Source: Amblyornis subalaris (taxonomy: Eukaryota > Chordata > Aves > Passeriformes > Ptilonorhynchidae). Taken from it: a stretch of 64,000 nt of DNA. Where the stretch lies: NCBI GenBank assembly GCA_018881555.1, contig JACAXG010000204.1, positions 186,001 through 250,000 of the forward strand. Direction: 5' to 3'. Both the position numbers and the translations under genes were made by a program. A model generated the notes under the pieces. The model had not been told where the DNA came from, did not search any database, and saw only the letters and a program-made list of their open reading frames with translations. Positions 47,056-60,011 of the stretch are shown here, one piece after another (position 1 is the first letter of the stretch; every line of letters starts with the position of its first letter).

Positions 47056-50000
47056 CCTGCCTGCCTCTCTACTTCCCTCTTAGGTAATATCACCATAATT
47101 TCTAGAAGCTATAACAAGCAGGCAAAAGAATAGGACCAGGCTTTCTTCTTTTTAAATGGTGGTGACTAAGCAGTAACTCCACACAAGTTCTTAAAAGTCA
47201 ATTTGATTTACTGTGGGGTACATTAGAGCAGGCTCTGGTATACATTATCCTGCCAGAGAAGTTGTTTATATGTATGGAAGACCAATAGGATGAAGCTGAA
47301 AAAAGAGCTGGTTTCTGTGCCTTCTCAATGAACGGAAAGAGAAAACAGAAGAGAGGAGAAGGGGAGTGAGGAGGAGACAATTCCACCAGGAGGGCATTTC
47401 TGCTGGCAAGGATTCTGCACAGTAGTCTCTCCTGACATGGACCACCCTCTTTAAAACCGGATGTATGCAAATTGATGAACCAGACTAGAAAGGGCAGCTT
47501 GGCAGCAGGAGGTGTTGCCAGCATGGTCTTAGGCAGAAGCTGAGATATATTTGCTGAAGGTCAGCTCCTTTCTGTGGCCATTATTCACCCCCACCTCTCA
47601 ATTAGATTATTTGGCACTAATAATCTCATTTTCCTCATATGAAACATCAAGCTAGGGATCAGGCGAGGAATGCCTGTCTCAAGTAGCTCTCGTACTTCCT
47701 GACTTCCTGAAGAAACAAGTCAGGAGGAGGACAGAGATTTGCAGAGTTGCTTCCAGTTATCCAAACCTTTTGATTAGTCCTTTTAGCTTAGCCTCCCTGT
47801 GGGCAGAAAGACCTCAGAGCTAGGTCCCAGCCAAGCAGGATCAGATTACGGCCTTTGCCATGTGGCAGCGTGGCCAACACAAGGGAAAATCACCTTTGCA
47901 CTCAGCTGATGTTAAAACAGTAACATTACTTGTCTTGTTCTCTGATATGCCACAAAGGTAATGCCCACCAGCCCCTGTGTGAGATGTTCCATGATAAAGG
48001 GACAGGACCATGAACATACTCGTGTCCATAAAGCAGATGAAGTCCCTATGCCACCCAGTATCTGGCAGAGCGCTCTGAAATAACAGGGGGAAAAAAATAA
48101 AAGCCTGGGGCCTTTGGAAGGCTTTTGTAGAGCTGCTTTACACGTCATGCAAGTTTCTCTTCCCAATTCCCAGTCCTACAGTGTGTATTTGAACACACCA
48201 CTGAGCTAAGAAAATGGGGGCAATACCACAGCAACCACATTCCCTCAGGCCATGCCTGGCTGTGCCCGATCTGATGTTGGATCAAACACATCATTTTTTA
48301 GTGGGAATAATTCTTGCCCAAGCCTAAATTATCCTTAGTGTGTTTGACACCAGATTTTTACAGGTCAGGATTTAGTATGGTCTTAGTCTCCAATAAATTT
48401 TATTCAGATTGCCCAAACAACTTCCAATAGTTATTATTTTTCACTCCTGGCAGTAGCCCTGCAGAAGTAGTTTGTTGTCTAACTCAAGTGCTGAAGTCCT
48501 GGCTTGCAGCCCCAGAGCCTACATGCTCCTCCATGGTGACCTGTAACAGGTGTCTTTCCAGTTGAAGGTTGTACTCATTTCCAGGTCTCTTGCTTCATTA
48601 ACTATGAAATTCAGCTGGGACTTGGAAACACTTCTTTTGCTCACTTGGCTTTTGTTGGGCTTGCTCAGACTCACTTGTAAGGTCTGGAACCAATGGGCAC
48701 TTTGAATCTTGGATGGGCAACATCTCTTCATTTGGACAGCTAATCAGCTTTTTGTCTTCTGGTGGTGTAAGCAATGAATTCGACAGACACAGAAATTTCT
48801 GGAATGATCTGTCCTAGTGGTGATCTTTATTTCCTTATTTTTGAAACTAAAATGCACAGTTCTCTCCCTCCCCCTAACTGTTCAATTTTTATAATTCACT
48901 AAAAATATGTTCCGTCTGTGTGGGCTGAGGATTTGTCTCTCTTGCCAGGATCAGGCTTTCATTTTAATATTCTTTTTAATTTTTCTCATGGGCACGGATG
49001 GAAAACAAACCTGAAGATCTCACCCTATGCCCAGCACAGATCATGTTAACACTACTGTGACTATCAGTGAGCCTGTAAAGTTTTACAAAATGTCTGGGTG
49101 CACACATGCCTTTGGAGTTGGAGGGACAATCCTGGGCAATTTTGATCTTGTTATTGATTAAGTGCAATAAACTATTATTACTGAAGTGGAACCCTCTCAA
49201 CTGTCAGAGGAGTTGCTAGTAAAGAGCTTGCTAGGGATTAATAAGTATGTGTGTGTGTGAGTGTGTATCAAGGTGAATAATAATAACCACTTTAGTCAGG
49301 TGTTCTTTTCAATCCTTTCCTTTATGTCAGCTGTAGGTTTTAATATTTTTTTTCCCTTCAGGGGATATTTAAGTATGTTAGCTAAAAAGAAGTAAAGCAA
49401 ATGCAAAACCAAATATTACTTGAAAACGGCATTCATCCCCAATGGGTTGCTGTGCATGGAATTTACCTGGCTTTTCTGTGCGTCTTCAATTATTATTATT
49501 TTGTAGAATTCAAACAGGGACATTTGCTTCAAGAAAAAAATAATAACAAAGATGATCCTCTGACTCAGCTGTTCGTAAGAAATATCTTTATCCTCATTTC
49601 CTCAAAGGGGGAAATAAGGGTCTGAGAGCCACTGTGTTTGGATGATCTGGATCAACAGACTGAATGCTTTCTCCTTCCATTCTCCTATGCTCATTTCCCT
49701 TTGCCCCTTCCCACACACTCAACTACTGCAATTCATAACAAAAACCCATTGAAAGTGTGACTCTGGGCTTCAAGCCACACTTATCCCTATACCCAGCTTA
49801 ATCATGCTGAGGAAACATCATCAGGACTGTGTATTTCCATTCCCCAGACATTTTCCACCTTCTACACCCCCAGGACCAATTTCTTCTTGTTTTAAACAAA
49901 ACGGCTACCAGATAACTGTTTTCCAACAGTGTGAATTCCAGTTTTGTCTCTGTGGTTTATCAAAAGTTGCGTGCCAGATCTGGAAATGTCAACCGGACAC

Positions 50001-50100
50001 AAAAACAAAACCCATGGGCAAAATAGAGAGTGCAGGTCCACGTATGATTGCTGGCTAGAGGGCCAACCCATGCCCCAAGGAGCCATCTGGTGAATGCTCT
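47056..50100. other. Ordinary intronic sequence
   Basis: Contains a TTAGATTATTTGGCACTAATAATC-type patch at 47601-47625, a GT microsatellite at about 49247-49267 and a faint antisense MIR-like match at 49585-49640. Nothing else supported. Confidence 0.5.
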
Positions 50101-50109
50101 ACAAGGAGA

Positions 50110-50440
50110 ATGTTCGTTTCAACTCCTCCCCAAATAAATTTTATTCTTTTGAGGATGGGTGCTAATCAGTCCGAGAGAGAGGCATTCATCAATGAAACAG
50201 CCGTCTGAAGAAATCCTCATTGTTTAAAGACGTTTAAAAATTGGCTGGACAATGAACTGTTTGAATATAGGGATTCATTTTGCTCCATCCAGGGAGCAGA
50301 GTGAGCGTGTGGGATAGAAGAATTAATAAGTCTTTTCTATTGCTGATTGCTGTAATTCTGAGAAAGAAAATAGGGTGAGAGCGCTGCAGCGGGAGAGCCG
50401 AGAAACCCCAGGACAGGAGGGGTTAACACTTGTCATTCTT
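50110..50440. promoter_or_regulatory. Candidate conserved noncoding element beside a CpG-rich block
   Basis: Unique sequence with AAATAAATTTTATTC, GTGCTAATCAGTCCG, TTAAAGACGTTTAAAAATTG and AGAATTAATAAGTC. It lacks simple repeats and passes directly into the CpG-rich block at 50.4-50.9 kb, a pairing seen at developmental promoters and enhancers. Inference. Confidence 0.4.
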
Positions 50441-50840
50441 AATCATACACTCCCAGTCTCGTGGCAGAGGACTGCGCAGGGTACGAACACAGACAGCTCA
50501 CCCAAATCCATTCTCCCCACTGGCACCATCTCTTTATGACTTATTGTGTTAATTAGCTGGCCTGCTCCGCTCCGCAGCGGAGCTAAACGCGCAGCGACTG
50601 CCACGGGGGGAGAGGGGGCTCTGAGCCCAGCGCCGGCGACTCCGCCGCTCTGCAGGAGAGTGGCTTTCGAAGAGGCAGCTTTCCAGGCCTCCCCAGGGGA
50701 GCAGAGCCTGTGCAGCTGGCGAACAGGAGGGTCCTCCCCTTCCCTCTGGTGTTCTGAGTCGGGTCCTGGGGCTCGCTGGTCTCCGCGGGAGCCGGGGGAG
50801 CTGCAGTCCAGTCTCGGAATTTGTCCCTGCAACCACCTGG
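50385..50840. promoter_or_regulatory. Intronic CpG-rich block, possible alternative promoter
   Basis: CpG is concentrated in 50385-50400 and 50560-50830, against its rarity nearby. The block includes a perfect GCTCCGC-A-GCGGAGC inverted repeat at 50569-50583 and GCGCCGGCG at 50629-50637. Frames of 95-129 codons stay open on both strands here (50443-50935). This overlap is expected from high GC, and no product resembles a known protein. It could be an alternative CELF4 first exon for a short isoform, a noncoding RNA promoter, or an orphan island. Confidence 0.45.
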
Positions 50841-52080
50841 GCTCTGGTTCCCCCAGAGGTGTTGTCGTCAGCTTCAGACTGATGTGTTACAGGCCTGGAG
50901 GGAGGGGATTGTTTCTTTGTTTAGTTTTAAAGTAAAGCTAATGTCATGAAAATCAATGTTCCCTCATTAAAATAAAAATAAAATATCGTTTTTTCCCCAC
51001 CCCACTGTTTTTCAAAAAGAAAAAAAAAAAATAGCATTTCAGACTCAACCGAACTGAGTCCTGTCCTTAGGAGGGAGGATGTGTCAGCTTAGCACAGGAA
51101 TAAGTGTGGCTCAAGGGAAGGAGTGTCCCAGCCAGAGGATTGAAGGTTGTTATACAAATTAATGTGGTAATTACAGTATCATCTGGAGAAAGCAACTGTG
51201 ACTGTGTCCCTGCTCTGCTAAGTACTGTAAGCACTGTAATAGAAGAGAAGTCCTGGCATGGTTACACTCTCAGCAGACAATTCAGAAAAAAAAAATGGCC
51301 CTTTATTACTGTGTCATAGATAAGAAGCCAAGGCCCAGAGACATTTTAAAGGTGTTGTAGTCACCAAGTCACCATCACCCCTGGTGTTGTTTGGCTATAC
51401 TATGTGCAAGACTAAATTGAAATTCTTGATAGGGGAAAGGAACATCCACAAATGCTATGAGTCAAAGCCAGAGAACTTTTAAAAATGAAAATTTCTTCCA
51501 AATTACTTTTTTTTTTCCTTTAACTTTCCTAATAATTACTGAGAACGGTACGAAAAGCTCTTCCTTCTCCATTTATCCTTTGTTCTGGAGAGAAGGGATT
51601 TTATCTCAAATTTCAGAAGAAAGAATGCATAGAAAGGATTCTTTCTAAAGAAAAGTCATAATAGAATGGAAAATCAGGGCTAAGAAAACACCCTCAAAAC
51701 CATATTCTTTGGTTAATGAGATATATGTCTTGGTTAGGTCCCAACGTGCCCCTCCAAAACATCTGCCTAAGAGTAAATTGCAAAAGGCACATAAAGAGGC
51801 TTTAGCAGAGAATTCTTGTTTGAACTCTGTTTTAATAAAGAAAATAATGTTAATAAGATATCAAATGATCACTCATATTCACGTGTTAGCAGCAAGACAA
51901 AAAGTGCGTGAATGTGAGAAATGGGAGGATCAAAAGCAACTTCTGCCCATGCCAAAACAACCCTATTACAAACAAAAAGGACATTAGGCAGAGATTATTA
52001 AAAAACAGTTCATTGTTCAGTAATAGCAAACATTTCACACCTCACAAGGCAGAAGCAATAAATCCCATTGATTCCTCTGA
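50841..52080. other. Ordinary intronic sequence with one MIR relic
   Basis: A runs at 51018-51031; the MIR relic is listed separately. Nothing else supported. Confidence 0.5.
51300..51385 (-). repeat. MIR core relic, antisense
   Basis: TATTACTGTGTCATAGATAA, then GAAGCCAAGGCCCAGAGACA, resembles the reverse complement of the MIR core (tattttacagatgaggaaactgaggcccagaga). Confidence 0.5.
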
Positions 52081-52109
52081 GACAATTCACAATTAAATAC
52101 TGATTTGCA

Positions 52110-52131
52110 AATAAATAAATAAATAAATAAA
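52110..52131 (+). repeat. (AAAT)n microsatellite
   Basis: Five full copies of the four-base unit. Confidence 0.9.
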
Positions 52132-52560
52132 GGCAGAATTCATTGTGGCACCTTGCACCACCAAATCAAAGCAATTGGAGTGGAATTGAGAATAATTACC
52201 AGATGTGTTGCTTTGTGCTCAAAACGGCATCCATTATTTACAACTACCAGTGATGTTCCTTATTTATTCCTCCTGCTGGTCTAATGACTATTGCCATTCA
52301 GCGTTCTTTTATTTAATCATCAACATCCAAAAAAAGAAGTATCTTTTTTCTCTCTCTCTTTTTTTTTTCTCTTTTGGCAGCAGTGGGAAGGGAGAATTTT
52401 TCTAAACCCCAACAATAGCAAATTGCTCTGGAGGAATGCATCATTTTTTCAGATTGGCCTGTAATGTAATTATGTGCATTGCCTTCAATTTATTGGCCTT
52501 TTACAGATGTGCAGTCCAAATGGATGTTTCTTTAACTCCTGGAGTAATGAATATTTGTTT
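52132..52560. promoter_or_regulatory. Candidate conserved noncoding element / enhancer
   Basis: Two unique blocks, 52135-52325 and 52410-52540, flank a CT/T-rich spacer. The first has CCAAATCAAAGCAATTGG and GAGAATAATTACC; the second has GGAATGCATCATTTTTTCAG, TGTAATGTAATTATGTGCAT and TTCAATTTATTGGCC. The latter carry TAAT and SOX-like TTTATTGG motifs. Inferred from composition. Confidence 0.4.
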
Positions 52561-55500
52561 TCTCCTTGCCTATTTCTCATCTTTTCTATGGAGGATATTT
52601 CTGGATGGAAATTGACTGGCGGTCATAAGCATTAAGAGAGTCTGAAGCTCCCCAGGGGAACCCAGTGCAGTCATGAAGTTGTAGTACATGTAGCCATGCA
52701 CACACAGAAAGAAAACTGTTTGCAGGTGAAGAGACTCCAGAGACAAGGATTTTTTTTTTTTCTTTGCTCTTCTGTTTGTTTCAAACCCATTTGCAGGCAA
52801 GGTGCTTTCCAGGCTCATTCTGGGTGAGGACAAAGGGAGAATATTCCTTGAGGAATGAAGAATTGATAGGTAGATATTAGCAGACAATTGTATAATCTGT
52901 CCCTTCATATGCTATGTCCATAATAGGCCATTTCATGAGTAACCCCACACTTTTCCTAGTATGTATTTGCATGGATCTCTCTATTGATGTAGAGAAGAAT
53001 TTCCAAAGGAATAGTTGAAGATGTACTGAATTTTCTCAGCTGCAGGCTCAACTAGAAATCATTCCTCTTCTATTGTCATCATTTTCAGAGGTAAAACTTT
53101 TGGGACAATGCTTTTTCCCTCCACAATTTACAGGTTTAACATTAGTTCTCTATTTTTTCCTCTCTTTTTGGCTACTCAGAATGGATCCTAGTGATTATAT
53201 AGGGGTTGGCATGCTTTCAGGCCCTCATACACATTTCAAGCAAATCACATTTTAAACAAAGAGTTTTTATCATTGTTAGTAGAATCCAGGGAGCTCCCCG
53301 GGAGAAGCAAGTCCTGGCAGGTCTGACTCCACAGGGAGAGTGAATGAACACGCACAAGGAAAACCTTTTGTCCTTCATTTCAAGTGGAATCTGGCAGGTT
53401 CTCCCCACTCCTGTCACGGCATTTCCACTATAAGGCAAGTATGACCATAATACACCCGCAAAAGTGTCCACCCTGTACTGCAGTAAAGGAGTTAGAGTAA
53501 ACTGGAAGCCAGACAACACTGGGGAAAGACACCAAGTAGCAGAAACCAACGGTACTTCTGCCACTTCCAGTTTTCTGCCAGGAATACTGAAGGTGAAGAG
53601 GGTATGAAATGCTGTAGGGATAACTGAAGACATCTCAGGAAAGCACACACTTGAGCAGCATTGATGCATCCCTGTTAGTGTCCAAATTCTTTAGGATGGG
53701 CTCTCTGAAGAGCTGAGGGCGCAGACCACAGGATCTGTGCCCTTTGTTGGTCTGTTGCACGAGTAAAGGTTATGGAAGCAGGGCAGTTGCAGTCTAAGGA
53801 ATGTACAGCAAGTTTCAGCACACACACACCCACACACACAGAGATTCCTGAATGGCTCAAAATCTCCTGTCAGTTGGGTACTCTCAGTGAAGACAGACAT
53901 CGCTGCTCCTTGTTCTGTGCCTTTAATCTTCCGTTTTGCTCATTCTGCTCTTTAATCATCAGACGACTCCTGACAGTAATTGTGGATGTCCCTGGATAGC
54001 TTGGTAATAAATGTATCCTGAACAAACATGCCTGTCAGACTCTATTTAGCCTAGAGCATCAAGTTTATGACCTCATGAAAGAGAATCTTTCTTGAGTTCT
54101 CCAAACAACTCTCAAAGTTAATCTCTACTTGTCCTAATCATTATTTATTTTTTGCCATTTCCCTCAAGAATTCAGGATAGTACCCTGAAAATTACCTGGG
54201 TTCCAAACTATGGACCCCAGACAGCATCTCTGTGTCCAAGTCTTAATGCCTGGACCCTTGCATTTTGCCACTTCAAATCTGCCTTTTGGGAAGAGCAATA
54301 GCAAGAGAACATTGTAGGATATTGTTAATAGAAGTACACACTTTCCCCCAAAGATTGCTGCTGCAGCAGCATGGAGGACAAGCTCTTTTTCTGCGTTCAG
54401 CTTTGAGCACACTACATCTGCTGTAAGAGTTTCACAGAGTAAAGAAGTGGAGTTGGAAAGGGGTTTCTTTCATTGTTAATTATTTGTGCTTCTGGTCTAG
54501 TGACCCAAACTATATTTAGCTCCCCATCAAAACCAAAACCTGAAAATTAAATGGACTGGAATGGAAAGGTGGTCTCTGTGTCACTCTCTGGATTCTGTTT
54601 CACAAGATGCAATCTTCCTCGATTTCCAAAACCAATTTTCTCCCATCATCTTATGAAAGTAGAGGTCATCCTGTGAAATGTGATAGCTCACCAGTTTTTA
54701 TAAAGGAATGTGCCCTTCCCCACGAAAGCAGGGTTCATTAAATCATGCAGCTGATCAGATTGCTGAAGCCTTGATTGGCCGGCAGCCAGGGTGAAGAAAT
54801 CCATGGGGAAGAGGCACATGGCACCATCCAAATAGGCTGGACCTGAACTAGGGTATTTTAATCACACTGCTATAGAGAGGAAAGAGGAATCTCAAAGCAG
54901 GGCAGTATGGGAGCTTTATTGACTTTTAGGGTCAACAGGAGATGGGAAATAATCATCCAGGCATATCTGAGTTCCACAGTTAGCATTTATTCCCAGGCAC
55001 CACTTTACCACTAATCAGAGTTCAAAAATAATTCACAACCTACCTCTGCCCTTGTTGCACACCATCACTCCACAATGCCCTTACAGAAGTTGGCAAAATG
55101 CTGTTTGGAGCTGATACCAGAAGGCAGCTGCTTCTGGAGTAAAGCATAGCAACAACAAGCAACACTTCCTGCAGGACAGAAAACCCAGTAAGTTCTGAGA
55201 GAAGGTCCATGGTCTAAGACAAACTTCAGGCAAGATGATGCCTTGGACTAGCAGATGAGACAAAAATCCTTCTGTGTGCTGGGTAGAACATGAAAAAGTG
55301 TGCAGGAACAAGTGAGATTAGGAAGGTATAGCTTATGTTTGGACTGGACATGGGGGTTAGATGTCTCAAATGTTAGGTGACTTAGAGCGAGTGTTATTCT
55401 GAGTTATGGGTTTCGTTTGTTCCCCAAACTCTCTATGGAATGAAAATAGACTGGGTTTAAGGAATAGCCTAATTTAATTTCAAAGGTGGTCAAATAAAAT

Positions 55501-55999
55501 GCAGAGCCATAGCTGGTGACTCAGAGAGTAGCCAGGTCTGAACCAAAACCAAAGAGCCTACCTGTCTGGGATTTTCGAAGAGTAGATAATCTGCATCTAT
55601 GAAAGGATAAAGAGAGCAAAAGGAGAGTCCCAGTATTCAGCCCAGCTGCCTGGGGCTCTGAGACAAAATATGCTGGGGACTTCATATAAGCCAAGAAGAG
55701 GGGAGCTGGTGAGGCATTCTCAATTCAGACACCCATTTCTCAGCCTTGAGGGTTTTGCATAGTTCAGATGAGCAACCATGCTTCTGGCTTTAGCCCCAAC
55801 ACTAAGTTTTTTAGAGAAACTGTTAAATACACTACTAATGCTTTGGGGTTTTGCCACTGCTAGAAGACAAATTTCATTGATTTTGTGGGAAATGTGTGTA
55901 TTCAGGTCCTCTGAAAATCAGACTGTTCATTCTGAGACTTAAAATTTGAAAATATGGATGGTTTTATCAACTAATATCTATAAACAACCAATGCATTGT
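52561..55999. other. Ordinary intronic sequence
   Basis: Contains a T run at 52750-52761, a CA microsatellite at 53819-53840 and a 16-bp perfect palindrome of GCTGCTGCAGCAGC type at 54356-54371. The 150-codon minus frame at 53217-53669 is not recognisable. Confidence 0.5.
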
Positions 56000-56095
56000 T
56001 TTACATCCATCCATCCATTTTTGCAAGTGGGAAACTGAGGCCCAGAAATGCATAGTTCTTAGACTAAGACATGGGACTGAAAGAGTCTGTGATAG
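56000..56095 (-). repeat. MIR core relic, antisense
   Basis: GCAAGTGGGAAACTGAGGCC then CAGAAATGCATAG is a clear reverse complement of the MIR core. A short (CCAT)n run lies just left at 56006-56018. Confidence 0.6.
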
Positions 56096-58440
56096 CTGGG
56101 AAGAGCTGCCAAAGGGTCCTGTTCAACTAAGCAAGCTGAAAACTGTAAATTCATGGTAGCTGAGCCTTCATTCACAGGAATCAGCACACCTCTACCCTAG
56201 GCTGAGGCTTTCAAAGGCCAAATGCCTTGCTCACCAGCCGTTGTCTGAGAAGTTTTTCAACTCTTTGGAGAATATTGATATTGATTGTGGAAAACAAGAG
56301 TTGATCTGGAGAGACAGACAAACACACATAAATAAAGTGCATTTGAGTTTAAAGAAAAAAGTTAGCGTCATGCCATTGAACTATTGACAAGGCTGTCACA
56401 AATATCATCTTGTCTCAGTGTAAATAAACAAGCTTAGTGCTGTTATTTTAGAATAAAAGGCCAGAATAGGTTTTGTATTGACTTTCTAATACCCACTCAA
56501 GAGTTGGAAGAAGAAAATTAAAGATAATAAAGTAAAAGTGCAAGCCATAAAAGTGGAGACGTCTGGTGCATAGTAAACTGTGAATCTGAGTCCTCCTCAG
56601 TTCAGGAAACCAATTGTGTAACTCAGTAAAGGTCAGCAGCAGAGATAAGAAGTTGAGCTTGTCAGTGAATCCCCTTCTATATTTGGAAGGATGACGACTG
56701 CAAGGTGATACAATCTCGGTCTGCACAGATTCAAAGGCTGGTGCTCACGTCCTGCCCTTTCTGCATGCACTTGAGAGCTGGGTGGAGTTCCTGGGCCCAG
56801 TCACATCCGTCTGAAGTTGACCTGCTCCTGGGTAGCTTATCCAATCCACTGGGCAATGATGACAGTGTAAACTGGTAATAACATCTCAGCTCTGTTCAGT
56901 GACAGGGATATTTATAACTCCCTACAATGGAATCAAGTGTGAACCCAAGCTCTCTGCATTTGCCTTTCTTACCAAAACATGCACTGATGTTACTTGGTAT
57001 CTTTTCTGGAGCTCATCCCTCTGTGTCTTGGGCAAATTCAGGCCTCTTTTTGGGTAAGGGTTATTCTTAGAATAACCTCATCATCTTTATCGGGTTCTTC
57101 TTAGAGCTCTTTTAATTTCCCAAGCTCCTGTGATACTTTTGTGGACTTTCTCACTTCCTTTTTTCATCCTAAGTGAAAGAGGATAGAAGGATTTAGAAAG
57201 ATAGGAGAGAACTGAAAAGACAAATCTGATCCCCTCAGTCTAGCAGGCCTCTGAGGAAGGACAACTATTTTGTCCTTTGTCCCACCTCGTCATGTTTTGG
57301 GCAAACTATGAATGAGACGTTAGACCTGCAGGCCCAAGACGTTCCCATTTAGGACAGCAGATAATGTGTGGGAGCCCACACTTTCCATTTGGCAGGTAAT
57401 GTACTGCTAAATGAGTGAAGTTAAAGGTGAAGGAGTGGTGAGAGTTGGAGGGGGGAAAAGAGACTGCATAAGGGACTGACAAAATGATGAGGATTTTGAG
57501 AGACGGTGAATTTGATGAGGATGAGAATAAGAGCAAGAACTTCTTTAGTTACAAGGGGCAGATGTGGAAGATATTAACAGCACTAATGAGTCTAGACTGC
57601 TGCTCCAAGGACATAAAAGCCATCTCTGCCTAAATATCCCTTCATCCAAGTGACCAAGGGATGAACAAGGCTTTTGCTGAACATGCATGATTTTGAATCA
57701 AATCAAAACTTCCTCTAGATTTGAAGTATTTCAGACCTCAGGTTCTGCCTTGTTCATCTCCATGAGTTTTCAATGATGTTGCCTCATAACATCCAGCATA
57801 TCAAACTCATACAATTAAGAGGGTGTAATGGCCCATGAGTTGTTGAGTACATGCAAAAGATTCATGTAATCATTTAGTTTGAATCACATTGGTTACTGTG
57901 TCCAAATGATGCCATTTAAATAGCTTTCTTTGACATTCCTTCCCTAATTCCTTGGAGATGGAGAGTCAAATGTGAGGCAGGGAGGAGCTGTTTGTTTTGT
58001 TTTCTATTTCAAGGGAGAAACTTTGAATGGAAAACTCAGAAAATCCAGATCTATGTAAAAGCCGCAACTCCTTAGTCAGAAAAGAGATGGAGCTGCAATT
58101 GTATGGATAAGCTCTGGTCTCCTGTACTGGGAATATAAAGCGAAGGGCTGGTACAAGTAATGACAACACTTCCAACTTTTGCACTTCTTTCCGTGGAGGT
58201 TTGAAGGCAGGAGAAGCCTTTGGCACTTCTGCCTGGCCTCAGACACAGTGCTGAATTTCAGGGAGTGACTCTTGCATCTGTCCCACAGCGTCTGGCTCAG
58301 CCAGAGGTATCTAATTGCCTTGAGAAGCCTCAACGCAAGGGAGAGGTTTCCCCATCCCTAGTCTCAATGGTTAATTACCCTCACTGGTTAATTATGCTCA
58401 CTGATTCCCTTCAGTGACAACAAGATGACTATAGGGTTTT
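56096..58440. other. Ordinary intronic sequence
   Basis: Nothing supportable. Confidence 0.5.
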
Positions 58441-58444
58441 TTCC

Positions 58445-58505
58445 TACTGAATTTAGTTTCTCTGAGCCTCAGCTTCACCCTTGTTAAAGTGGAAGTAATA
58501 AACGA
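58445..58505 (+). repeat. MIR core relic, sense
   Basis: TTTCTCTGAGCCTCAGCTTC, then ACCCTTGTTAAAGTGGAAGT and AATA, matches the MIR core (ctctgtgcctcagtttccccatctgtaaaatggggataata). Confidence 0.5.
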
Positions 58506-59411
58506 AGAGCCAGATCATCCCCTGATGTAAATTAACAGTACTGAACACAAAAACTCCTTTCCTACCTGTTTCCAAACAGCTCTTGCACTGCGAATTTAAT
58601 TGCCTTCCTGGACTTTCCAACTCCTATTTAAATCTGTGTGGTTTGGGGTTAGAGTCCTTTGAAAATCCTGCCGGTGTGACTCTGTATTTTGGTAGGCAGG
58701 ATGCAAAAGTCCTGAACATGACATTGCCTGTGAAACGATGCAAGCCCACTATCTCTGCAGCATTGTTCTTACAAGCGTGTATCATATCAATAAAAGATTA
58801 TCCGAGTTCAGGAATGAAAAAATAAAAATGAAGGAGAAAAGGATTGGGAATCATTCACAGCAGGTCATTTTGGTTGGACTGCAATCAACTTGCCAGGCTT
58901 GATAAGACAGGTATTTGAGAGAGTATTGATCTCAGATCTTTTCTCTTTTTAATTTCATTTTTTGTATTTGTTTATACTTAACGTTTAATAAGCTCCTTGC
59001 ATCTTGCCTGCTGGTTACATGCAGCCTCTGGCTTGTGTGTTTGTTGCTCCTTGAAAGTTTTGTAAAATCTCTGCAGTTATTGGCCCAGCCTCCATTTTTG
59101 TATGGCAGGTAAGGGCTCAGCTCAGCTTTTTCTGCCTCTCTCCAGGTTGTGTTGGCATGATTAATTAAACACCAGTTTTTACAAGACCAGTGCAATTCCC
59201 TCACTGCGCTGTCACTCTGAAAGATTTTTGCAATGGGAATCGTGCCTTGGTGCTGTGGTTTCTCTGCCAGTTTGTGCATGTGTGGGCTCAGCACCGCCAT
59301 TTGCCTTCTGGTAGCAATTCCAGGTGTCCTCTGCAAGTGGTTTGAGGATCCCAAGAAACCTATTCACACCTGATAAGGTGCAGGAGTTCTTGATCTGCAG
59401 ATTTTGCCAGG
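58506..59411. other. Ordinary intronic sequence
   Basis: The 140-codon minus frame at 58932-59354 is not recognisable. Nothing else supported. Confidence 0.5.
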
Positions 59412-59525
59412 ACATACAGAGAAGATGAGAGGGGAAACAAAGGCACAAAGGGGAAAATGACTTTTCCAAGGTCAAATTGCTGTCCATGTCAGAGCCTGCC
59501 TAGACCCCAGCGCTCTCAGTCCCTC
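59412..59525 (-). repeat. MIR-type SINE relic, antisense
   Basis: GGGGAAACAAAGGCACAAAG, TGACTTTTCCAAGGTCAAAT, CATGTCAGAGCCTG and ACCCCAGCGCTCT correspond to MIR in reverse (gaaactgaggcacagag, acttgcccaaggtcacac, ggcagagctg, acccagg). Confidence 0.6.
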
Positions 59526-59559
59526 TCTGGTGAGTTATCTCCAGCACCAAAAAACCTCT

Positions 59560-60000
59560 CCAGGGTGATTTAAAAGGGTGTGATTTTAACCAAGCTCAAG
59601 GCCGAGCAGTCTAATGAATCTTCGCCCAACGACTGGCATGCACATAATTCATCTCGTTTTTCAGGCTTTTGTGACTAACACAAGAGCTGTTCACCCTAAC
59701 CTGCCTGTATGATTCATCTGTGTTTTGTACAGCTTTTGTTACTCAAATTGTAACTCTCAAGTGCAAGGGGTAAAAACAAAATTAAAGAGTGATGTCTGAC
59801 AGCAGATGGAGATTTGATGATATGAAGAGTAAAGGTTTTTCCTGGATCTGGTTCCAAGTTATATCAGTGTTTAAGATGGATAGATTTGGGCCAAAAATAA
59901 TAAAAACATTGAAATGAGAACTCAGATCTGAACACTTTTTTGCTGGGTTTGTATGCAGGATTTCTTGACAAGGTCAGTCTCTGTTAGCATGATATTGTGC
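59560..60000. promoter_or_regulatory. Candidate noncoding regulatory block
   Basis: The part at 59590-59760 is unique, with GTCTAATGAATCTTCGCCC, GCACATAATTCATCTCG and ACTCAAATTGTAAC. It looks enhancer-like next to repeats on both sides. The remainder is unremarkable. Weak inference. Confidence 0.28.
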
Positions 60001-60011
60001 AAGAATAGATT

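Noticed and set aside
50443..50935. 129-codon frames on both strands and a 95-codon frame.
   Set aside because: Mutual shadows in a CpG-rich block; described as a regulatory region instead.
53217..53669. 150-codon minus-strand frame.
   Set aside because: No domain and no supporting context; expected by chance in 64 kb.
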